This document shows positions 45,048 to 54,718 of a DNA stretch of 64,000 nucleotides, in pieces. Positions within the stretch are counted from its first letter, which is position 1. Every line of letters begins with the position of its first letter. Source of the DNA: Gammaproteobacteria bacterium (GTDB taxonomy: Bacteria; Pseudomonadota; Gammaproteobacteria; HK1); the NCBI GenBank assembly GCA_012103455.1, contig WLWT01000002.1, forward strand, positions 744,001 to 808,000, in the 5' to 3' direction. A model generated the notes under the pieces. The model saw nothing but the letters and a program-made list of their open reading frames with translations. It did not search any database and was not told the origin of the DNA. The translations under genes were made by a program, and so were the position numbers.

Positions 45048-45549
45048 ATGGATAGTACAGCAGTCAAAGTTCACCCGGATGGGACTGGCGCGTTAAAAAA
45101 ACGGTCCACAGTCGATTGGTAAATCCCGAGCAGGGTGGACGACGAAAATTCATATGGCTGCGGCGGATGCCACAACGGCAGTGACCTTTTCCTTGTCCGC
45201 GGGCCACGTTGGAGATGCGCCAGCAGGCCGGGAGTGAGTGAAATCCTTTGAAAACAATGGCTGGAACGGGACTCAAGTCATCATGGACAAGGCCTACGAA
45301 GGCGATGAGACCCGACAGTTGATAGTCGATTTGGGGATGGAGCCCGTTGTACCACCGAAAAGCAATCGGCTGAGGCCTTGGCAATACGACAAGGAAATGT
45401 ATAAAAAGCGAAACGAAGTAGAGAGATTGTTTCGACAGCTGAAAGGATTTCGTCGAATCTTTACACGCTTCGACAAACTGGATGTTGTCTTTATGTTTTT
45501 TATCCACTTCGCCCTTATCGTGCAGGCGTTGAATAGTGTTAACACGCCC
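45048..45549 (+). pseudogene. IS5-family transposase C-terminal remnant
   Basis: Begins DSTAVKVHPDGTG right at the IS4 junction, shifts frame, then reads TKIHMAAADATTAVTFSLSA, meets an in-frame TGA at about 45234, and continues KSFENNGWNGTQVIMDKAYE, PKSNRLRPWQYDKEMYKKRN and VERLFRQLKGFRRIFTRFDK. These carry two of the three DDE catalytic residues of IS5-type (IS1031/ISL2-like) transposases. The N-terminal half and left end are missing; the right end is lost at the ISL3 junction near 45550. Confidence 0.85.
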
Positions 45550-46235
45550 TAGGTATTGAAACACCATGGTTCGTGTCTGGTGTCGCGCTGTCCCTTCAGG
45601 CGCAACAGGTTAAAGTCTTTATTGAGCACAATGGCAAAAAAGGCTGCCAATGCCGTGTTTGCGCTAAGCCCTGTCCGGGTTACGATCACATGACCCAGAA
45701 GTGGCGGCATTTGGATACCTGTCAGTTCCAAACTATCCTCGTTGCCAGTGTTCCCCGGGTCCAGTGCCCTGAGCACAAGGTGTTGGCCATTGACGTCCCT
45801 TGGGCTGAATCAGGCTCCCGATACACAGCCCTGTTCGAAGCCTGGGTCATTGACTGGCTAAAAGAGGCAACAATCAAGGCTGTTGCACGACCAATGAAGC
45901 TTAGCTGGAACGCCATTGATGGTATTGGGCAACGTGCCGTGAGGAGAGGTCTTGCTCGCAGGGACGCCCAGCCTCCAAAACGACTAGCTGTCGATGAGAC
46001 CTCTTTTCAAAAGCACCACGAATACGTCACGGTAGTGACTGACCACGATAAAGGCGTTGTTATCCATGTCGCTGATGAGCGTAAAAGCGACAGCCTCAAT
46101 GAGTATTTTGATACGTTGCCGGATGACCTCAAAAAAGGTATTGAGTGTGTGACGATGGATAGGTCCAAAGCTTATATCAAGTCAGTCAGGCAAAATGTTC
46201 CGCAAGCAGACCAGAAGATAGCATTTGATAAATTC
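45550..46235 (+). pseudogene. ISL3-family transposase, both ends truncated
   Basis: Reads LGIETPWFVSGVALSLQAQQ, then a zinc-finger segment (CQCRVCAKPCPGYDH), HTH region and the first part of the DDE domain (KRLAVDETSFQKHHEYVTVV, CVTMDRSKAYIKSV, QKIAFDKF). The start codon region is missing at the junction with the IS5 piece, and the frame is cut after FDKF by the left end of the ISKra4 element at 46236. About half of a normal ISL3 transposase remains. Confidence 0.87.
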
Positions 46236-46251
46236 GGGCACGCTCTTAAAA

Positions 46252-46289
46252 TAATGTATACATCTGTTGGTAATGTATACATCTGTTGG
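46252..46289. repeat. Two perfect 19-bp tandem units
   Basis: The unit TAATGTATACATCTGTTGG occurs twice back to back just inside the left end of the ISKra4 element. GTATAC at its core is palindromic. It may be a transposase-binding site or a replication-slip duplication. Confidence 0.85.
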
Positions 46290-46337
46290 TAGTTGAGTCA
46301 TAATCTGGTCTCTTTTGTCAAGAGAAGAATACCCATT

Positions 46338-47621
46338 ATGAGCCATGCGGAAATAGTCAAGCGCAGTGATGCAACGGTTACCTTGCAAGTCACCATTTCT
46401 TTAGATCCCAAATCGATGCTTCGCTCGGAGGAAGCTATTCGTGATGCGTTGAATAATGTAGGTTGTTTGGCGGCTGAACAAGCCCTTAAACAGTTTGATA
46501 CCGATGGCTCTCCAATCATTTTGGGGACCTCAAGCTGACCTCAAAAGGGCTTTACCACAAAACCTATCAAACTCAGTGGGGTGAGGCCAAAGTGGAACGC
46601 CACGTTTATCAATCAACTCGAGGTGGCCGTCAATATTGTCCATTGGAAAAAGACGCAAGAATCTTCCTAACGGCAACACCCGGCTTTGTCAAGTTGCTCT
46701 CTTGCTCAATACGCGGAACTGGGTTCTAGTCGAGCCTTATTTGATTTGCAGCACTGTCATGGTCGAAGCATAGCGAGAAGCTATTTGAAATCTATCGGTG
46801 ACGCAGTGGGAGCCGTCGCCCAAGCGAAAGAACAGGCATGAACCTATGCCCCACCGCAATTAGACAAACCGGTTAAGAGCGTGAGTGTCGGCATAGATGG
46901 AACCTGCATGCTGTTGACTGAAGGCGGTTGGCGCGAGTCCATGGTGGGGACTATCAGTCTTCATGATCGCGAGGGGCAAAGACTGCATACCATTCAAATG
47001 GGGGCTACGCCGGAGTATGGCAAGAAGAAGTTTTACGGTCGATTTGATCAAGAGTTATCGAAGGTCAAGGAGCGATATCCCAAGGCAAGCTATGTTGCCA
47101 TAGCTGATGGAGCGAGAAGCAATGGGTCTTATTTGAGGTCCAGAACTGATCGACAGTGGGTGGATTTCTGGCATGCTGTGGGTTATCTGGGCCAAGCTGC
47201 CGATGCGCTATTTTCAGGCAAAAGACAGCGTGTTGCACGTAAGGAGTGGCTTGACCAAGCCTGTCATCGACTTAAAAGCCAACCGGGTTCAGCGACCCGG
47301 CTATACAATGAGCTAAAAGAGCACCTTGACAGTGGGTCGTTTAAAAAGACCGATAAAGAGCACTTATTAGCATCGGTCACTTATTTTAAAAATAACCAAT
47401 CCAAGATGCATTATTCTCGACCTCAGTCAGACCATTTACCGATCGGGTCGGGTGTGACTGAAGCGGCTTGTAAAACATGGGTTAAGCAGCGCCTATGCAA
47501 CTCAGGGATGCGCTGGAAGGAGGCTGGGGCTCAAGCCGTTGTGTCATTGCGTGGTTTGACCCACACGGATGCTCGTTGGGATCAATGTTGGCGTAAGCTC
47601 GATCAATATGGGTTTGATTGA
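46338..47621 (+). pseudogene. ISKra4-family transposase, disrupted
   Basis: Starts MSHAEIVKRSDATVTLQVTI, shifts frame near 46530 to read YHKTYQTQWGEAKVERHVYQ, shifts again near 46690 to AQYAELGSSRALFDLQHCHG, has an in-frame TGA at about 46838, and then continues open from 46881: VGIDGTCMLLTEGG, VAIADGARSNGSYL and FWHAVGYLGQAADALF to the end. These are conserved blocks of ISKra4 transposases with the DDE Asp residues. At least two frameshifts and one nonsense codon make it inactive. Confidence 0.87.
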
Positions 47622-47654
47622 GCTGCTTAATTACATCATATTGAGAGCACACCC

Positions 47655-47948
47655 TTCGAAGTAGACTTCGTCCAGTGCGAAGGGTGTTTGTCTAATCCGT
47701 GCTCCAGTTTCTCCCCTGGGATGTGAGCTAATGACCATGTTCCTGAATGAGCATATAGACGCAACAATATTGCTCTTACCTGAGGCATTCGCGCCGTAGA
47801 TGACAACACACGGGAGGATGTTAGTACCCGGAAGTCCTTCGGATTGGCGCAATGCGCTCCTCTCATCGGCCAGTGATGACGCTACCAGTGATAGCTCCTG
47901 TTCGTCACGGATAGAGAGATTGTTAGAGACCGAGAATCTGAGAAGCAT
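47655..47948 (-). pseudogene. AAA-family ATPase, truncated by ISKra4
   Basis: Only the first 98 or so residues remain, starting MLLRFSVSNNLSIRDEQELS and containing the Walker A loop VVIYGANASGKSNIVAS. This is the start of AAA_15/AAA_21-type ATPases related to OLD and RloC proteins, which are often part of phage-defence or abortive-infection genes. The right end of the ISKra4 element cuts the frame after DEVYFE, removing the rest of the ATPase including Walker B. The complete gene would have extended leftward. Confidence 0.8.
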
Positions 47949-48174
47949 TGTTACGCCCCTCTGATTGCGGCTAGGTCGCAAGTAAAGTGGTTAATTCGTC
48001 GATATTCTACGTGGGAAGCCGATAAAATGCAGTTTAGGTAGCAAGAGGGTACTGGCCGGATCTTAGCCCGTATAGGGGGTGAACTGTGTGCCCACCTGAT
48101 TTAGGAGCATAGCCGCTTCAGTGCCACCGATCGTGTATCGTTGACAGTCCAGTAGAAAAACCGGGGACGAATCG

Positions 48175-48357
48175 ATGAGCTACGTGCGTTAGATCGACAA
48201 GATGGCGGCGTATTACACCAGCCAAGGGTATGAGAAGTCATACCAGCGGGCTTACCACGACGATGCACCATTCACGCCGCTGTCTGAGTCTTTGCCGCAG
48301 AGCAGGGCCGGCTTGTTGACCACTGGCGAGCTGGCCATCAGGCACTTGGTCAGTTGA
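48175..48357 (+). pseudogene. Fragment resembling the start of a glycine/betaine reductase B-type protein
   Basis: 61 codons: MSYVR, a TAG stop at codon 6, then IDKMAAYYTSQGYEKSYQRA, DDAPFTPLSESLPQSRAGLL and TTGELAIRHLVS. The pattern of a Tyr-rich start followed by PFTPL and SRAGLLTTG resembles the N-terminus of the glycine/sarcosine/betaine reductase selenoprotein B-like family found in proteobacteria. Only the first tenth of such a gene is present, ending where dtd begins. The 230 bases between it and the ATPase fragment hold nothing I recognise. The identification is tentative. Confidence 0.4.
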
Positions 48358-48790
48358 CTTGCAGCCAAAAAGTCACCGGCCCATCGTTGATGAGCGCGAC
48401 TTGCATACTGGCGCCGAAGGCGCCAGTATGTACCTTGGCGTGCTGTTCTTTTGCACAGCTAACCACATAGTCAAACAAGCGCCGGCCATCCTCTGGCGCT
48501 GCTGCCGGAGTAAAGCTTGGCCGCATACCCCGGCGGGTGTCGGCGGGCAGGGTGAATTGAGGCACTAGCAGCAGCCCGCCGCCGGTGTCGCGCACACTCA
48601 AGTTCATCTTGCCCTGCGCATCGCAGAACACCCGGTAACCGAGTAACCGTTGCACCAGGCGTTTACCCTGCGCGCGCGTGTCGCCTCGCTCCACGCCTAT
48701 TAGCACCATCAGGCCGGCGTCGATCCGGCCGATGACTTGGCCATCGACGGTTACGCAAGCATGGGTGACGCGCTGCAACAGACCGATCAC
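48350..48790 (-). CDS. dtd: D-aminoacyl-tRNA deacylase
   Basis: 146 residues when begun at the GTG at 48790 (VIGLLQRVTHACVTVDG), matching the 145-residue E. coli enzyme. An in-frame start at 48838 would add a non-conserved leader. It hydrolyses D-amino acids wrongly attached to tRNA. LLLVPQFTLPADTRRGMRPS and the C-terminal NDGPVTFWLQV (Gly-cisPro motif) are intact. It follows typA in the same direction. Confidence 0.94.
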   Translation of the reverse strand: MIGLLQRVTHACVTVDGQVIGRIDAGLMVLIGVERGDTRAQGKRLVQRLLGYRVFCDAQGKMNLSVRDTGGGLLLVPQFTLPADTRRGMRPSFTPAAAPEDGRRLFDYVVSCAKEQHAKVHTGAFGASMQVALINDGPVTFWLQVN

Positions 48791-48895
48791 GGGCAATGCC
48801 TCAGACTTGTTGGCCAGTCCTGGATAGATATCCGGCAAGACAGCGTGAATAGCGCCGCTTCAGATGGCACCAGCGCGGCAGGTTCACGAAGGCCA

Positions 48896-50740
48896 CTAGC
48901 TGGCTTTGCGCGCTTGACGCCGGCGCTCATGCTCCCTCAGGCAGCGTTTGCGGATACGGATGGCGGCAGGCGTAACTTCGATAAGTTCGTCATCGTCTAT
49001 CAGTTCCATGGCCCGCTCCAGGGACAACTGAATGGGTGGCGTCAGCAAAATGTTCTCATCGTTGCCGGCTGCACGGATATTGGTCAGTTGCTTCGCTTTG
49101 AGCGGGTTCACCACCAGATCATTGGCCCGCGAGTGCAAGCCGACCACCATGCCTTCGTAGACCTCCGCGCCGTGGCCGATGAATAATCGCCCGCGCTCTT
49201 GTAGGTTGAACAGCGCATAAGCAAGAGCCTTGCCACTGGCGGTCGAGACCAGTGCGCCGTTACGGCGTGAACCGATGGGGCCACTTTTGATGGGACCGTA
49301 ATGGGAGAAGGTGTGGCAGAGCAGACCGGTGCCCGAAGTAGCGGTTAGAAACTCGGTGCGAAAGCCGATAAGACCACGGGCGGGGATGACGTAATCGAGG
49401 CGGACGCGGCCACGTCCGTCGGGTTGCATGGCTTGCAGATCGCCCCGCCGCTCGCCCAGCAGTTCCATCACCGCGCCCTGATTGACTTCTTCCACATCGA
49501 CGGTGAGTTGCTCGTAGGGTTCACATGGCACGCCGTCGATGACGCGCTCGATGATCTGCGGGCGGGAGATGGCGATCTCATAGCCCTCCCGGCGCATGGT
49601 TTCTATCAGGATGGCCAGGTGTAGCTCGCCCCGCCCGGACACGAGGAAGCGATCGGGGTTGTCCGTGTTTTCTGCTCTTAACGCCACGTTGTGAATGAGT
49701 TCCCGCTCCAGCCGTTCGCGGATTTGGCGCGAGGTAATGTACTTGCCATCGCGACCCGCCATGGGCGAGTCGTTGACTTGAAAAGTCATCCTGACGGTGG
49801 GCTGATCAACGCTTAGATTCGGCAAACCCTCGGCTTGTTTAGGATCGCATAAGGTGTCGGAGATACGCAGCTTATCGATGCCGTTAATGGCTACGATGTC
49901 ACCGGCCGAGGCTTGCTCCACTTGAAGCCTCTCCAGCCCCCGCGAGCGCATGATCTGCAAAATGCGCACGTCGCGCCGCTTGCCGTCTCTATTGATGAGG
50001 GTGACCGCCGTGTTGCTACTGATGTTGCCCCGCTGAATGCGCCCGATGCCTATGGCACCGACGTAGGGTGAGTAGTCGAGCGAACTCACCTGCATCTGAA
50101 ACGCGCCCGACGGATCGACGGCGGGCGCAGACACGTGTTCGATGATGATGTCTAGTAATGGCTGCATGTCACCGCTGCGCACGGTATTGTCCGTGCTGGC
50201 GTAGCCGCCCACGGCGGAGGCGTAAATCGCCGGAAAATCGAGCTGTTCTTCCGTTGCCCCCAGACGGTCGAAGAGATCGAAGGTCTGATCCAGCACCCAG
50301 TCGGGTCTGGCCCCGTCGCGGTCGATTTTATTGACGACCACGATGGGTTTTAGGCCAGCGGCAAAGGCTTTTTGCGTGACGAAGCGGGTCTGCGGCATAG
50401 GCCCTTCAACGGCGCACACCAGCAGTAAAACACTGTCCACCATGGACAGCACCCGCTCCACCTCGCCGCCAAAGTCGGCGTGGCCAGGGGTATCGACGAT
50501 ATTGATGCGGTGGCTGTTCCAATCCACGGCCGTGTTCTTCGACAGGATGGTGATGCCACGTTCGCGTTCCAGATCGTTCGAGTCCATGGCCCGCTCCAAT
50601 GGCGCGGCCCGGGCGCCCAGTGTGCCGGACTGCTGCAATAAGCAGTCCACCAGTGTGGTTTTGCCGTGATCGACGTGGGCGATGATGGCGATGTTGCGAA
50701 TTCGATCGACTACGCGAGCTATCGCAGCGAGGTCTATCAT
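48896..50740 (-). CDS. typA: Ribosome-associated GTPase TypA/BipA
   Basis: 614 residues. Translation-factor GTPase that helps assemble the large ribosomal subunit, particularly under stress. IAHVDHGKTTLVDCLL (G1), RGITILSK (G2), DTPGHADFGGEV (G3) and NKIDRDGARPDW (G4) are present, followed by EF-Tu domain II, EF-G-like domains and the BipA C-terminal domain (GLIGFRTEFLTATSGTGLL). Leftward, about 100 bases upstream of dtd. Confidence 0.96.
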   Translation of the reverse strand: MIDLAAIARVVDRIRNIAIIAHVDHGKTTLVDCLLQQSGTLGARAAPLERAMDSNDLERERGITILSKNTAVDWNSHRINIVDTPGHADFGGEVERVLSMVDSVLLLVCAVEGPMPQTRFVTQKAFAAGLKPIVVVNKIDRDGARPDWVLDQTFDLFDRLGATEEQLDFPAIYASAVGGYASTDNTVRSGDMQPLLDIIIEHVSAPAVDPSGAFQMQVSSLDYSPYVGAIGIGRIQRGNISSNTAVTLINRDGKRRDVRILQIMRSRGLERLQVEQASAGDIVAINGIDKLRISDTLCDPKQAEGLPNLSVDQPTVRMTFQVNDSPMAGRDGKYITSRQIRERLERELIHNVALRAENTDNPDRFLVSGRGELHLAILIETMRREGYEIAISRPQIIERVIDGVPCEPYEQLTVDVEEVNQGAVMELLGERRGDLQAMQPDGRGRVRLDYVIPARGLIGFRTEFLTATSGTGLLCHTFSHYGPIKSGPIGSRRNGALVSTASGKALAYALFNLQERGRLFIGHGAEVYEGMVVGLHSRANDLVVNPLKAKQLTNIRAAGNDENILLTPPIQLSLERAMELIDDDELIEVTPAAIRIRKRCLREHERRRQARKAS

Positions 50741-50955
50741 AGTGGGTTATCTCGTGGATTGGCACGGCCTTTAGAGGCGCGCGATTATAGCCGGGTTGTG
50801 GGCCTCGATTGTGGGCCCCGATGTATGGGCCGCTCTGTGTGTCTTGTTGGATGGGTTGTTAGCGAGGCTTGTGTGGGCGCATAGCCCCCCATGGCTTGTT
50901 TGACGCTGAGTGCCTAGGCCGGCGGCGGGGCCGGCCCAATCAACTGACGTGCGCT

Positions 50956-51309
50956 TTAAGCTTCATTAGAGTGCGTTGGCTGAATCGCGTTCTCGACCAA
51001 CTGGGTGAGCTTATCCTGGGTGGCTAGCTGAGTCGCCCAAAGCTCTTTGGAGGCGTCCATCACGGCGGTGCCGAAGGCCTGACCCGCATCCGCTTGGGCG
51101 GTGAGAATATCGGCTGGTTGTTGCGCTTGAGCCAAGGCTTGCCAAAACTGTAGCGCCGTATTAATACCGGCTTGGACGGCGGTCAGCTGCTGGCTGGCCA
51201 GTTCGCGCTGAGCGGCAGTGATGACTTCACTCATCGCACCGGCTGACGCTATGAGTTGTTGATTGATGCGGGCGGCTCGTTCCACGGTGGGCATGATTGT
51301 CTCGTACAT
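50956..51309 (-). CDS. Phasin-family protein
   Basis: 117 residues from the ATG at 51309, which has GGAG six bases upstream (an open frame continues to 51381 without support). Almost entirely alpha-helical and Ala/Gln-rich, with ERAARINQQLIASAGAMSEV and DILTAQADAGQAFGTAVMDA, the amphipathic pattern of phasins that coat polyhydroxyalkanoate granules. No PHA synthase is nearby. Could also be a general phasin-like stress protein. Confidence 0.78.
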   Translation of the reverse strand: MYETIMPTVERAARINQQLIASAGAMSEVITAAQRELASQQLTAVQAGINTALQFWQALAQAQQPADILTAQADAGQAFGTAVMDASKELWATQLATQDKLTQLVENAIQPTHSNEA

Positions 51310-51411
51310 TACGATCTCCGATTTGCTGCACTGCTGAATAATGCTGCGGCGCAACATAGTTGTTGCAGTGCAGCATGTCAACAGAGCATGTTAATAGGGA
51401 ACGTATTCGTT

Positions 51412-52344
51412 CTATTGATCGGTGGCGCGTGCTCTTCGCTCCAGCGGCCGCAAGAGGTGATAGACCCAACTATGCACGGGCGTGGGTACTGCGGTTTGTT
51501 GACCGAAGCGGTGAACGGCGCCGTTCCAGGCATCGAGTTCGGATGGTTTTCCGGCCATGATGTCGCGCATCAATGAAGCGGTTGCCGCGCCGGGCAGTGC
51601 ATCGTAAAACGCCCACAGCCGTTCTTTGAAACCGTCCGTCATAGCGATCCCGATGGCGTTAGCGACGGCGATAGCCTCGTCCATGGATCGGCTGATCAGT
51701 GCGCGTATGTCTGGATCAGTGCGCAACTCGCCTATGGGAGAGCGGCACAGGGCGCCTAGGCCGGCCCATGAAGTCACGGTGATGAGTTTGTCCCAAAGCG
51801 CCAGGTTGATGTCCGCGGGGATTTGTACATCGACTTGCGCGTCTAGGAAGGCGTCCCGTAGCTGAGTGATGCGCTCACTTTCACGGTTGTCCAACTCGCC
51901 GATGGCCACGTAAGCGGCATCGTTAAAATGACGGATGACGCCCGGCTCCTCAATGAGGGCGAATATCTTGGATAAGCCGCCGGCGGCATGACCGGCGCCG
52001 AGGATGGCATCCAGGGCCGCTGGCGCATCGACGCCGTTCAGGAACGGTACCACTACGGTACCGGCGTGCAGCATGGGCCTCATGGCCCGCGCTACCTCGG
52101 GAATTTGCCAGGTCTTGACTGCGACCAGTACGGCGTCCACCTGGCCGGCCGTGGCTGGATCATCGGTGGCCACGGGCTGCGTTAGATGGGCGTCTCCGAG
52201 CGGGCTAATGAGGCGTAGACCCTTGGCTTTGATGGCCGCGAAGTGGGCGCCACGGGCGATAAAAACGACGTCGTGACCGGCTTGGTGCAGGCGGCTCCCA
52301 TAGTAAGCACCGAGGCCTCCGGCTCCGTAAATGGCAATGCGCAT
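51412..52344 (-). CDS. panE: 2-dehydropantoate 2-reductase
   Basis: 310 residues. NADPH-dependent ketopantoate reductase of pantothenate synthesis. The N-terminal Rossmann motif is IYGAGGLGAYYGSRL; later blocks include VVPFLNGVDA, the catalytic Lys in NLALWDKLITVTSWAGLGAL, and the C-terminal helical domain (ASLMRDIMAGKPSELDAWNG). Some family members act on other 2-oxo acids, and this one is not in a pantothenate operon, so the exact substrate is likely but not certain. Confidence 0.87.
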   Translation of the reverse strand: MRIAIYGAGGLGAYYGSRLHQAGHDVVFIARGAHFAAIKAKGLRLISPLGDAHLTQPVATDDPATAGQVDAVLVAVKTWQIPEVARAMRPMLHAGTVVVPFLNGVDAPAALDAILGAGHAAGGLSKIFALIEEPGVIRHFNDAAYVAIGELDNRESERITQLRDAFLDAQVDVQIPADINLALWDKLITVTSWAGLGALCRSPIGELRTDPDIRALISRSMDEAIAVANAIGIAMTDGFKERLWAFYDALPGAATASLMRDIMAGKPSELDAWNGAVHRFGQQTAVPTPVHSWVYHLLRPLERRARATDQ

Positions 52345-52420
52345 GGTTGGTAAAATCTCTGAAAGAATTAGCGGCCCCGGGACTGATGATTGGCCCCGGG
52401 ACTGATGAATGAACCCAGCA

Positions 52421-52786
52421 CTAATGGCCGAGCCGGAGCACTCGCATGACGAACCGGTATGTGCAGGGATCTATAAGTGCCATCAGAGGTTCTACGCGAA
52501 TGGCGACGGCTGCGCGATCGACACTGAGTTCAGGCACAGCGATGGGTGTTTGATTTCTACTAGGGTTGATTTCCCCGTCGTCAATGCGTGAGTGGATGAA
52601 CCCTCCGGTTGCAGTCCAAGTCAAGGAACGTTCGGCCCGCGGTTTGCCGTAACAGAGTTCGAATTTTTTGATGCTGCCCTCGTGGTGCCAGATAAACAGA
52701 TCCGCGGTAGCACAGGTGAACCAGCGGCGTTGTAGCGCACTGTCGAGTGTCTGCCTGACGCGCGGTATTTCCCTGAGTGGATCCAC
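52421..52786 (-). CDS. Conserved hypothetical protein
   Basis: 121 residues from the GTG at 52786, preceded by AGAGGTG five bases upstream; an upstream ATG at 52825 would bury this site. Recognisable pieces are RQTLDSALQRRWFTCATADL, LFIWHHEGSIKKFELCYGKP and ERSLTWTATGGFIHSRIDDG, suggesting a small beta-rich fold. I do not recognise a function. It lies between panE and the rightward prfC gene, with the prfC promoter probably sharing the same gap. Confidence 0.6.
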   Translation of the reverse strand: MDPLREIPRVRQTLDSALQRRWFTCATADLFIWHHEGSIKKFELCYGKPRAERSLTWTATGGFIHSRIDDGEINPSRNQTPIAVPELSVDRAAVAIRVEPLMALIDPCTYRFVMRVLRLGH

Positions 52787-52800
52787 GATTACACCTCTAT

Positions 52801-52830
52801 TGATGGTCACACCCGTGATGGTCACACCCG
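52801..52830. repeat. Two perfect 15-bp tandem units
   Basis: TGATGGTCACACCCG occurs twice in succession in the divergent gap between the hypothetical gene and prfC. It could be a paired operator site or a slippage product; nothing else supports a regulatory role. Confidence 0.6.
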
Positions 52831-52914
52831 GCGAGTGTTTTGAACCGTATCATAGCGTGCGCGGGGGTGTACGCAGTAACATGAACGGTTACCTTCGCTA
52901 TGACTTGCACGTTC

Positions 52915-54531
52915 ATGTCTCAGCCCGACGAACCTAAGCTCGACGAATATCCGCATCCGCTCAATCAACAGATCCAGCGCCGCCGCACGTTCGCCATTAT
53001 TTCCCACCCGGACGCCGGCAAGACCACCCTCACCGAGCAGCTGTTGCTGTTCGGGGGCGCGATTCAGATGGCCGGTACCGTCAAGGCGCGCAAAGCCGCC
53101 CGCCACGCCACTTCTGATTGGATGGCACTGGAAAAAGAGCGTGGCATTTCCGTGACGTCCTCCGTGATGCAGTTCGAATACCATGATCACGTGGTCAACC
53201 TGCTGGACACACCGGGCCACGGCGACTTCTCCGAAGACACCTACCGGACGCTGACGGCGGTGGACTCCGCGCTCATGGTGGTGGACATCGCCCGGGGCGT
53301 GGAGGAGCGGACCATCAAGCTGATGGAAGTTTGCCGGCTACGGGATACGCCCATCTTCACCTTCGTCAACAAGCTAGACCGCGATGGCCGCGAGCCTATC
53401 GAAGTGCTGGATGAAATCGAGGAGATTTTGAACATCCGCTGCGCGCCCGTGACCTGGCCCATCGGCATGGGGCGAGCCTTTAAGGGGGTGTATCACTTAG
53501 CCGAGGACCGGGTGTATCTGCGTGAAAGCCAGGTGCGGGAGGGTGATGGCCGGGCCATTGATGGATTGGATAATCCGCGCATTGAGGCGGTTTTAGGCGG
53601 CGCTAGCGCGGCCCAGGACTTGCGCGATGAGATAGAACTGGTGCGCGGGGCGAGTCACGAGTTCGATCACGATGCTTACGCCAAAGGCGAATTGACCCCT
53701 GTATTTTTCGGCTCCGCCTTGAGTAACTTCGGTGTCGCGCAGATGTTGAATAGTTTTTTGAGGCACGCGCCACCGCCACGGACGCGGGCGGCCACGAACC
53801 GGTCCGTCGAGCCGGCTGAGACGAAAATGTCCGGTTTTGTTTTTAAGATTCAGGCCAACATGGATCCCGCGTACCACGATCGCATCGCTTTTTTACGCAT
53901 CTGCTCCGGCAGCTACCGCAAGGGCATGCGCATGAAGCATGTGCGTACCGGCAAGGAGCTGCGGGTGAGTGATGCGCTCACGTTTTTCGCCTCCGACCGT
54001 GCACATGCCGAGGAGGCCCACGCCGGTGACATCATCGGTTTACATAACCACGGCACCATCAGTATCGGCGATACGTTTACCGAAGGTGAAGCGCTGGAAT
54101 TCACCGGCATTCCCAATTTCGCGCCGGAGCTGTTTCGCCGTGCCCGCCTAGCCGATCCGCTGAAAACCAAAGCCCTTAACAAAGGGCTTGACCAACTCTG
54201 CGAAGAGGGCGCGACCCAGGTATTCAGGCCGATGCTGAGCAATGACGTCATTCTAGGCGCGGTGGGTCCGCTCCAATTCGACGTGGTGGCTCACCGTCTC
54301 AAGAACGAATACCGCGTGGACTGCCGCTTCGAAGCGGTGAGCGTGGCCACCGCCCGTTGGGTGCATTGCGATGACCAAAAGCGCCTTGCGGAATTCCGTC
54401 GTAGAGCGCCGGAGAATCTGGCTCTGGATCATAAGGGTGGGCTGGTGTACGTGGCGCCCACCCGGGTCAATCTGCAATTGGTACAAGAACGGTGGCCGGA
54501 AGTGCAATTCCATGCCACTCGGGAACAGTAA
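52915..54531 (+). CDS. prfC: Peptide chain release factor 3
   Basis: 538 residues from the ATG at 52915 (MSQPDEPKLDEYPHPL); an ATG at 52900 is also possible and neither has a clear Shine-Dalgarno. RF3 is the GTPase that removes RF1/RF2 after termination. TFAIISHPDAGKTTLTEQLL (G1), ERGISVTSS (G2), LLDTPGHGDFSEDTYR (G3) and FVNKLDRDGREP (G4) are intact, and the length is normal to the C-terminal FHATREQ. Last housekeeping gene before the accessory island. Confidence 0.95.
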   Translation: MSQPDEPKLDEYPHPLNQQIQRRRTFAIISHPDAGKTTLTEQLLLFGGAIQMAGTVKARKAARHATSDWMALEKERGISVTSSVMQFEYHDHVVNLLDTPGHGDFSEDTYRTLTAVDSALMVVDIARGVEERTIKLMEVCRLRDTPIFTFVNKLDRDGREPIEVLDEIEEILNIRCAPVTWPIGMGRAFKGVYHLAEDRVYLRESQVREGDGRAIDGLDNPRIEAVLGGASAAQDLRDEIELVRGASHEFDHDAYAKGELTPVFFGSALSNFGVAQMLNSFLRHAPPPRTRAATNRSVEPAETKMSGFVFKIQANMDPAYHDRIAFLRICSGSYRKGMRMKHVRTGKELRVSDALTFFASDRAHAEEAHAGDIIGLHNHGTISIGDTFTEGEALEFTGIPNFAPELFRRARLADPLKTKALNKGLDQLCEEGATQVFRPMLSNDVILGAVGPLQFDVVAHRLKNEYRVDCRFEAVSVATARWVHCDDQKRLAEFRRRAPENLALDHKGGLVYVAPTRVNLQLVQERWPEVQFHATREQ

Positions 54532-54718
54532 GAAATTCTTGTAGCTGCCTCTGTAGAGGGTTGCGGTTCAGAGCTGAGATTTGAAGCTAAGGCCAGGCTG
54601 GCGTTGCGTTGATACCTCCAAGGTTTTCGATCCTGCCTTGATACCCCAGATGGGTAGCACTCGTAGTGCCGTTTAAAGTGGCCGGCATTCGTGACGTGCG
54701 CTCGGCTTGCTATTAAGG

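Larger units (their letters stand above)
46236..47654 (+). mobile_element. ISKra4-family insertion sequence, inactive
   Basis: 1419 bp. The left end GGGCACGCTCTTAAAATAAT and the reverse complement of the right end, GGGTGTGCTCTCAATATGAT, are imperfect inverted repeats of about 23 bp. Flanks share only TTC. The left side lies inside an ISL3 transposase and the right side inside an ATPase gene, so DNA on at least one side was lost after insertion. Contains a disrupted transposase and a 19-bp tandem duplication near the left end. Confidence 0.8.

Noticed and set aside
48175..48357. Early stop in a reductase-like fragment as a selenocysteine codon
   Set aside because: The stop is TAG, not TGA, lies at codon 6, and no SECIS-like hairpin follows.
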